Source: Isoetes taiwanensis
Taxonomy: Eukaryota; Streptophyta; Lycopodiopsida; Isoetales; Isoetaceae
Assembly: GCA_021234155.1 (NCBI GenBank)
Contig: JAJEKV010000017.1
Coordinates: 21,235,449-21,299,448, forward strand
Length of the DNA stretch: 64,000 nt
Direction: 5' to 3'
How positions within the stretch are numbered: position 1 is the first letter of the stretch; every line of letters begins with the position of its first letter. The notes under the pieces were generated by a model. That model was given only the letters and a program-made list of their open reading frames with translations, was not told the origin of the DNA and did not search any database. The translations under genes were made by a program, and so were the position numbers. Below are positions 56,640-64,000 of the stretch, piece by piece.

Positions 56640-57605
56640 ATATTATAGATACGTACACTGCAACCTCTTCCTAATGGTTGCTTTACCAGAGTTGTCAATT
56701 GCATCAATAATATAAAGTTGCCGAAGTGCATCTTGCAATGATTCCGATTAATCGGCTGATCTAGAAAATCAAATCTAAGGACATCTAAAAAGTTCAAGTG
56801 ATTTCAAGTAGAGAACTGCCCGGTCAAAGAAGACCGCCAATTTCGTGCGGTCACATTGAGGAACTTCGGTCGAAAACAGATGGTGGATACAACTTTTGTA
56901 ACATTTGCCGGGCGAAGTTCGTCCCGGCTCTTCCGACCCTTTGTATTGCTGCACCTTACTTATTGCATCCATACCGTGTATGGGGTTGTCTTGTTTACGT
57001 TTCATAAATCCGGGATCAATAACATAGACAACTCCATCCACGATCAAAGATGTTTCGCAACATTTGTAGCCACAATTATCCGTCTGCGGTTGCTTGGGCC
57101 TTTGACAAATACGCGTGCTTGCATTTCGGGAGGAAGCGATGCATAAAGAGGCAAAATTATGGCATCCTGCGGGATCCTTCTTCCAAAGTTCTAATTCCAT
57201 CTTCAAGCTTCCCGACTTTCTCAATCTCTTCCTGGCGGTTAAAAACATTACAACATCACCCTCGGCTCTCGGACATGAATATCAAAGTCTTTCGAACAGC
57301 CGGATTCTAGATAATTCAAAGGTCGCCAGTCTTTGTATAAGATTTTGATTTGGATACATCTTGCCAGAATATTAAGCCTGAGAACAACCATTGAAATATT
57401 TAGAAATTTTCTCTCCATCTAGAGTGGCAGCACATCCCGATATTCTTGGAAAGATAAATGGTGTTACTTCCGAGATGTACCAGCCTTCATCACATTGTCG
57501 ACCATGCATATAACCATAGCCCATCATATTTTTGAAGTCGATGTGAGCCATGCGGATAACCACGACTGTCATATTTTTTGAAGTCGATGTGACTTTCACG
57601 GACAT
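56640..57605 (-). pseudogene. DEAH-box RNA helicase relic (RID1/DEAH4 type)
   Basis: In minus order: CAATLDGEKISKYFNGC (57372-57605; the SAT motif III reads AAT), DIHVREP then GDVVMFLT (near 57225-57290), DPAGCHNFASL, then CETSLIVDGVVYVIDPGF (motif V), IHGMDAISKVQ, then GRTSPGKCY (motif VI, first Arg-Ala-Gly-Arg block damaged), LYLKSL and LRFDFLDQP, and in another frame ESLQDALRQLYIIDAIDNSG. This order and wording match the conserved C-terminal half of plant RID1/DEAH4 helicases, which act in RNA processing. Walker A and DEAH motifs were not found. Several frame changes and no clear introns suggest a degraded copy. Confidence 0.75.
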
Positions 57606-57632
57606 CGAAAAAAAGATTTAATGGCGAAATGG

Positions 57633-57875
57633 CTATGTTTCTTCGACTTTTAGAGGAATTTCTAGTCCTACCAAATCGTCAAAAGAGGGCAAACCTTTTG
57701 CACATTCGTGTATGCTTTGCTCCTTTTCAAACTCTCGTTTATGTTGCAAATATGGCATGTTGGGTCTCGTCAAGGCTTCATCGTAGGAAAGTTTAGAAAC
57801 ATCGAGTCCAACAACGAAAAGGAAGTCTTTAACACAATTCCGCGGAAAAAATAGGCAATTTGATGGGTTCGGCAT
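57633..57875 (-). other. Unrecognised open frame upstream of the helicase relic
   Basis: 80 codons: VVGLDVSKLSYDEALTRPNM, PYLQHKREFEKEQSIHECAK, LPSFDDLVGLEIPLKVEE. Protein-like composition. It may be an exon of another gene or an intron-derived frame of the helicase relic. Confidence 0.25.
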
Positions 57876-57879
57876 TTAT

Positions 57880-60465
57880 AAGTTCCGTGGTTCCAAATTA
57901 TGTGGTTATGATGAAAATTTGGCGTATAGGGATATAACTAATATTGTTGCTGCTCTCGTGGACAAACAGATTCGGAAAAACATAACATATGCAAGGTATG
58001 AGTGCGCATCGGGGTTAAGAAAAAAGGCTTACCGATGCAGTGGGAGCATATGTAGAGGACAAATACACAAGTAAGTAGAATCAAGGAAATAATATGGACA
58101 GACCCACCGCCTTCATCTTCCATTGAAGCTTCTCTACCTTATTCGGATCATCCTCAGATCCCCTTTTCATCTCCGTCTCGAGAAATCCATTCATCTCCGA
58201 ATCCGAGAAATCCAAGCCTAAGAATTAGGTTTGCCTCGGGAAGATGTTCTAAGAGCAGCCCCCTGTCTCCTTGAACCGGAGCTCTGGACGCTATAGCCGC
58301 CTAGAAACTTGCAAAGAATTGTCACACCGTTGCATCTATTGCAATTTCCAATCAAACTTCAATTTTACAAAAACGCCTCAATTCAAGGCCAAATCCACCT
58401 GCCCCATTCTGAAACCCTACTGGGTTCTTGAGACAAAAGATTCTAGCATACGCCTCCGTTATGCGAAAGAACGAAAGGAAAAGTCCTAATCGAAAATCAA
58501 CCCGATTCAAAGCCGGAAGATGAAGAAACGCCCCGTTGCGAAAAAATCAACCTGATTCAAAGCTAGAAGATAATCCTCCGTCCGAACTTGGGTTCATCAC
58601 TTCCAAAAACACCTCCCACCCAATTTTCTCTGCCGATCGGTAGGCAAAGCGAGTATAAAGAGATTGCCCATCGGAGCACAAAAGCCCTAAAGAACCCCTC
58701 GATAATCTAACCCCCAGGCTCCGCCATAGCTAGAGTGCTTGGGAGGAGGCGAGAAGCATCTAGTTCAGAGGTGGATCTCGCCATAGCCGAACAATGACAG
58801 ATCCGCAAAATAGATCCATAAAATCTCGGTTTTTTTGCTCTTTTCCTTGGAATTTTCAACACCACGTGTCCTCCAAAATCGTTCAAAAAAATATTACATC
58901 TCAAACAAAAACAAAAAATAAGACTGCATTATATATGTTAGGAAAAGAAAAGGTGAAAGTACACGCTTGCACACTTATAGAAATTCAATAATCAGACAAG
59001 CATAATTGCATCTTCCGACATGGCACAATCAAAGGGACATGACCTCTTAACAAAGGGGCATGCACGCACTATACCAATATCTTCCAGTAACTTATGTTGA
59101 AGATGCCAATTAAATTTATAGTTTTTTTTTTTATAGGTTTGCCTAACCTCCCCTACAACAATTGCTGAAATTCTAGCATATGCACCTTGTTGTCCATGTC
59201 TTCAGCATTAATATTGGCCATTAGATCTATTAATTTTTGGATTGACGGATAAGAAAATTATAAAATTCCTGAAATACCTTTCTAAGCTGAAGATTCACAT
59301 TGAATCTCTCTTGGAACTGTACTATTTTTGAAGTTGGTATTTGGCCAATCTTTCTGCAAAAGATAGAATATATCTCTGCCAAGACCAGAATGGGTGCTCA
59401 ATTTGGGTTTCACTTAATGCAAAGAAGCAGCTTCAAGCCATACCTAAGCTTCTTCTGCCAAGCTTTTGCAGACATGAAGCTGTCCCTCGCAAGCATATGA
59501 TGATAAGAACCTAGGATTTTAAGTTGACCTTGGAACAAAGTGCCATTTTCCAGAATGACTTCTTATGCACATCAAAAGAAAGAAAAGAGACCAAGCTAAG
59601 TACTTCTACTTTTGCAAGATTTTTCAAACCTTCTTATGCTGAAATAACCTTGAAACCCCCTTTGATTTGGGTGCATATTCACACGGGATGGGGACGACAT
59701 AGGGCAGCGAGAGCTCCTTTTATACTCCCTAAAATTGTATAACACATGTATGAAATCAACACCATTTAGTACATTGCCTCAAAGCTTATAGTATATTGTA
59801 AGCCTCGCTACCCAAACTTGTATAAGCATACCCCACAAATGAGGAATGCTATCTATGGTCTAAATTGAGGAATAACTTGCAAATATGCCCATCCAACATC
59901 TTTTGATGCCTAGAGTCACCCCCGTGTGAATGGCTAGATGAAAGTGCGATGGATCAGAAATGTGACCCGATTAAAAAGAAAGAGAGGAGATGGGCATTTT
60001 TGCGATTTCACTAAAATTAGGGGTGTTTTTATAAACACCATGAAATATAAGGTTATTTTTACAATTTTAGCGTTTTGTATATGGCAAGGAAAATTAGAAA
60101 ACCAATTCTAGTATCCTTCCTACATAATTCACTTTTTTTCCAGCTACTTCAAATCAATTCGATTTAATTCTATCTGCCATATCATAGGCAGCCTATATAT
60201 AAGTGAATCCAACAGTATGCAATCAATATACAGATGATATTTTTCTTTTTTTGGAGGCAACATAAGAAAATCTATCCAATGTGAAGAAATTTCTCGATAA
60301 AAAATCATTCTCATTCTCATTCTATGGCATCGAGATATTTTTTGAATTGGAACAAATGTGCTGCATTGTGGCCACTTAAAGAACCTCCACCTACTTTTAT
60401 TCATCAATATATCCTTAGAAGGTTATATCGAGATTGCAGTTCATCTAGACTGCTGGGCATTCTAA
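57880..60465. other. No gene recognised
   Basis: A GC-richer part at 58130-58780 looks like a promoter/UTR region, possibly the former 5' end of the helicase gene. Frames at 58271-58489, 59300-59742 and 60144-60407 have no motifs. Confidence 0.4.
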
Positions 60466-60467
60466 TT

Positions 60468-60510
60468 GGAATAGAATAGAATAGAATAGAATAGAATAGA
60501 ATAGAATAGA
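60468..60510. repeat. (GAATA)n pentamer microsatellite
   Basis: About eight copies of GAATA. The complement, TATTC, is the same pentamer that ends the LINE tail at 6388 and recurs briefly at 61507-61530. Confidence 0.95.
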
Positions 60511-62925
60511 CAAATCCTAATATGGGATGAGATCCTATTAGGGCTAGCAAAGCATTTACACTAGTGGAAAATTTGTAAATTATCCATGGCAGGTAGAATT
60601 GTGGTAGCAAAGTCAATGCTTTGTAGTACCCATGTGTATGCAGCTTCAGTATCATTTAACAATTAACAAACACAACAGGGAATTTTGTATGGGGAGGAAA
60701 TGAAAAAAGTGCAGATGTTAAAGTAGCTTGGAACAAGTGTTGTGTTTCCAAAAGCATGGTGGTCTGGGGATGTTGGACATCTCCCTATATAGCATGATTT
60801 TAATGAGCAAATTTTTGTGGAAAATATTGGACGAAGAAAGAAGTTCTCCAAGCCTTCAACTCTTGAAGTAGTCATTCAATATCGTCTTTGCCTGAAGCTC
60901 AGGTTCTATTATTCTTAGGAATAGAGCAGATTTATCACCACAACTTTTAAAAGACAATGTTTCTGTATGCCAGATGATTTTAGCCTAGCCATCTTCTCAT
61001 GTATGTAGCAATTTCTCTTCATAGTTCATTTGTAGGGAGAAAATTTCGTAGCATTGGAATACCTCATTTCCATCTGAGTGTGCTGATATAGAATTTTAGT
61101 TCCCATGTCGAAGTGAATTTTTAATTTGGCCAAGGCAAATACGTAATTCTCGATTTGAAAGTTATTTCAATTTAAATATTGAATTTGAATTAAAAATACT
61201 GAGCTAATTAGTCTAGAAAAATATCTATTACAAACACCCATTCTAATAATTCGTTATAGATATCCAGCTGGATTGACTATATTGTGTGAAATACTCAAAG
61301 ATGTAAGAAATTCTGGCCATTGCAGAGGATTCAAATCAAATACATTAATACTGTGGGATATCCATCATGAAGTTAATATCCTATGGTGTTTGCACTCCAA
61401 GCTACTTTCTCGAATGTAGATCTTATGCAACATCTTAACGTTCTTAGGGTTGTTTGTGTCAATTGAATTCTTAGTTGCAAAATTATGAAAAGATCTTGAC
61501 AGTGATCTTTTCTATTCTATTCTATTCTTTCAATCAGAGAGTAAGTTGTGTTGTAGTGATTTTGCAAGTCCATAATCAGTTGCTTAGCTTTTCTTCATTT
61601 TGCAAATCCATAGATTCGATTTCCTTTTAAAACTAGGCTCCTGCAAGTTCTTTTTGTAGATATAGATCAATCCATATTCCTACTACTAGAATGGGTTGCA
61701 TCAGAAGAAAGAATTGCCATTTTCAATTTGATGATTAGCATGCCTATTGTTTGAGCTTTACGTAATGTTCACATTCATGTGCAGAGGATGCAAGGACAAC
61801 ATCAATTACCAAGAGTATTTTGTTGAAACCTCACCCCAGATGCAGTAGTCAACATTATTAAATGCATACCTTGATCTATAACAGTGACTCTAATTAGCAC
61901 AGACCATCTATGCCATATTAAGTTCAACAAGTAGCAGCAATTCCACGACAGTGCAATGGATTTATATTCAAACGAATGAGCTTTTCTCTACCATGGAAGT
62001 TAACCTGAGATAAACTCTACTACTGGAGTATTTTTGTCGTAGTTCCTTAAAGCAAACTCGTTGAAAGAAAGATTGCAAACCTATTGAACAAGAGAGCAAT
62101 TAACATATAGATCTAAGGTTGCAAATGTGGCATTTCAGTTGGATGGGATATATCAGAAGTTTTCTATTGTTTCACAGTTCAGTTTTATCTGGGTTTCTCA
62201 AAGATCTACTCCCTTGTATTGCCATCAGTTTGGTGATTAGCACTTAATTGTATCAATATTATAACCAAAAGCTATTATACTTTGGATAGATCAGAAGGTG
62301 CAGTCTCATGGCAAATGGAAGATGTTTATAATTGGTTCAATTGAATGAGATGAAGAAAAGAATAAGAACCAACAATCATATTTATTTCTACGTAAATGAT
62401 ATTATTCATGGTCCTTATTGTAGACATTCTCAAAACACCTCTAGAAGAAGATTTTTTTCTAAATATTTTAACTTGGGCTTGGAAATGATCTATGCACGAC
62501 GTGAGGGTGGGTTTTGATCCACTCAATATGTGCATGCAATTGGTCTTTGACATGATTAAAATTATTATATGCAATATCAAAGTAGATATACTGATTCTGT
62601 ACATAAGGGATGCTAGACCTTGGACAATACTATGCACATGCTAATTTGTGAAGGATAAGAATCATAAGGCAAGATTGCGTACTCAAAAGCAACAAGCATC
62701 AAAAGTAGTTCTTATTACAATTTTGCCTAAATCCTATAATAACATTGATGCGAATTGTACTTGCTGGGCAATCCTTGAACATAGTCTCAGGGCATTCTCA
62801 TTTCCATCTTTAAGTTGTGTTGGTTCCTGCCAAGGACCATTAATTATTGTAAATATCTCCTCTCTCTAAAATGTCAGAAAGTATGCATCATAATGTATTA
62901 AATTTTTGAAAGAGATATTTGATGT
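60511..62925. other. No gene recognised
   Basis: AT-rich, with short random frames. TTCTATTCTATTC near 61507 is the only repeat noted. Confidence 0.4.
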
Positions 62926-62928
62926 CTG

Positions 62929-63165
62929 AAATAGTCAAAGGGGGTATTCGACTTATGCAATAAATCTATGATTTAGACAAGCCTAATACAAGGTATACTG
63001 TATTTCAAAAAGAAAAAGAAAAAAGGGTATTCGGCCTGTGAAATAGTCAAAGGGGTACTCGAACTTGTACAATATGCAGAGTGAATTTAAACGAGTTTAG
63101 TACCCCCTTGGGTATTCGGCTTATGAAATGTAGCATGAGCTTAGACAAGTCTAATATGTAGCACA
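62929..63165. repeat. Degenerate tandem repeat around GGGTATTCGGCTTATGAAAT
   Basis: Three diverged units: AAATAGTCAAAGGGGGTATT (62929), GAAATAGTCAAAGGGGTACT (63040) and GGGTATTCGGCTTATG (63110). Each is followed by a TTTAGACAAGYCTAATA-like word. Confidence 0.6.
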
Positions 63166-63169
63166 ATAA

Positions 63170-64000
63170 CAGGGGGTTTCTTTTGTATTTTTATACTGTT
63201 TTTCCTATGGTTTTGCTATGATTTGGTGAATGTATCTGATGGAGTGTACTAATAAGTATTTCTAGAGTGCGCATACGTGCTGCATTGATTTTTTGCTCTT
63301 TTTTAATGGTTAGCACCCATGTATTTGTCTAGATGTACAAGAAAAATATATGTACAACCCTCCCTTTGCATGCAGGAGTCGAAAGGGCATATTTTAGGGT
63401 TCGAGGCAAGGCCGACCCCTTCGTGGCTTTACGGAAGAGGGCCCATGATGATAGGAAGAGCTACAGAGTGGCGGTAGGCCCGTGTTGGTCTTGTCGGATG
63501 GAGGATCACGACATCGATTTTATCATAGCTGCGAAGTCTCAATTTTAGTTGCGCTTTTTTTTTTTCGCCGGGGTTTCTTACGCTCAAGGAGGTGCGAGTC
63601 TTCTTTTACTCTGGAATGGGCATAGCTAAAGGGGAGAAACCTGTCCAGATCCTCCAGGTACACCGTTTTTGAAGTCTTGGGCAGTTTCTAAATGGCAGAG
63701 CTTAAACATATAGCGATGGTTTTGAATCTGGTAAGAGGCTTTAAACCTAAACCTTGCTTCATTCTTTTGGTTTCCATGCCCAACATGAAGCCTACTTCTC
63801 TCTTTCGAGTTTTGGATTGGATCAATTCCGAACAGAACAGAGTGAAGCAGTTAATTTAAGGGAAATAGCATCAGAAACCGTATCTCATCAGAAATAGCAG
63901 TTTGCAAAGAAGCATTAGTGGTCATTGTTTGGAGTTGTTGGGTCTGCAACGCTTGGAGAATCTATTGTTGCAGATGCATGCCGATCATCATTCCCTATCT
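63170..64000. other. No gene I can support
   Basis: A short plus frame (63333-63548: GVERAYFRVRGKADPFVALR) lies in GC-richer DNA but has no recognised domain. A poly-T run at 63556 precedes GCCGGGGTTTC. Confidence 0.35.

Noticed and set aside
56798-57348. Plus-strand frames across the helicase relic
   Set aside because: Antisense to the helicase motifs, with no domain of their own.

Overview
This is nuclear DNA from a land plant. The evidence is split genes with GT/AG introns, a nuclear gene for an organellar ribosomal protein, PPR and RBOH relics, long GA microsatellites, and a dense mix of class I and II transposable elements. The repeat-rich, gene-poor texture and the style of the PPR relic and of the FCP1-like and DUF7869-type genes suggest a fern or other seed-free vascular plant. 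That placement is inference. No bacterial, organellar, rRNA, tRNA or CRISPR feature was found.

Layout. 0-5.1 kb: a decayed PIF/Harbinger element (Myb/SANT-like gene on +, HARBI1-like transposase on -) between two GA tracts. 5.9-6.4 kb: 3' end of a LINE. 6.8-10.8 kb: a decayed CACTA (En/Spm, TNP2-like) gene followed by a 12-bp minisatellite. 11.5-13.1 kb: a large foldback repeat. 15.6-18 kb: an RBOH exon relic and the best host gene of the window, a five-exon organellar ribosomal protein uL24 gene on -. 18-26 kb: almost gene-free DNA with dispersed palindromic repeats. 26-27 kb: a lesioned gene for a multi-pass membrane protein, probably plastid. 28.1-28.8 kb: a PPR relic.

29.5-38.7 kb: a minus-strand locus encoding an unrecognised conserved protein with a C-terminal FCP1-like (HAD) domain. 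A 2.18-kb piece of this gene is present three times in tandem, with a junction that reads through in frame. 39.1-51.3 kb: a DUF7869-type transposase-like gene with a divergent acidic ORF, duplicated in tandem (period about 6.7 kb) plus an extra partial copy. 52.2-53.8 kb: an ISXO2/Merlin-like transposase and an opposing LINE end. 55.5-57.6 kb: a minisatellite and a RID1/DEAH4-like RNA helicase relic. 58-64 kb: no gene that I can support.

The strongest window-wide signal is that differences between duplicate copies fall overwhelmingly at CAG/CTG, the plant CHG methylation context, as A-to-G changes and small indels and not as C-to-T. This looks like systematic long-read base-calling error at methylated CHG sites. 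Many of the apparent frameshifts called here may therefore be artefacts and should not be taken as proof of pseudogenisation.
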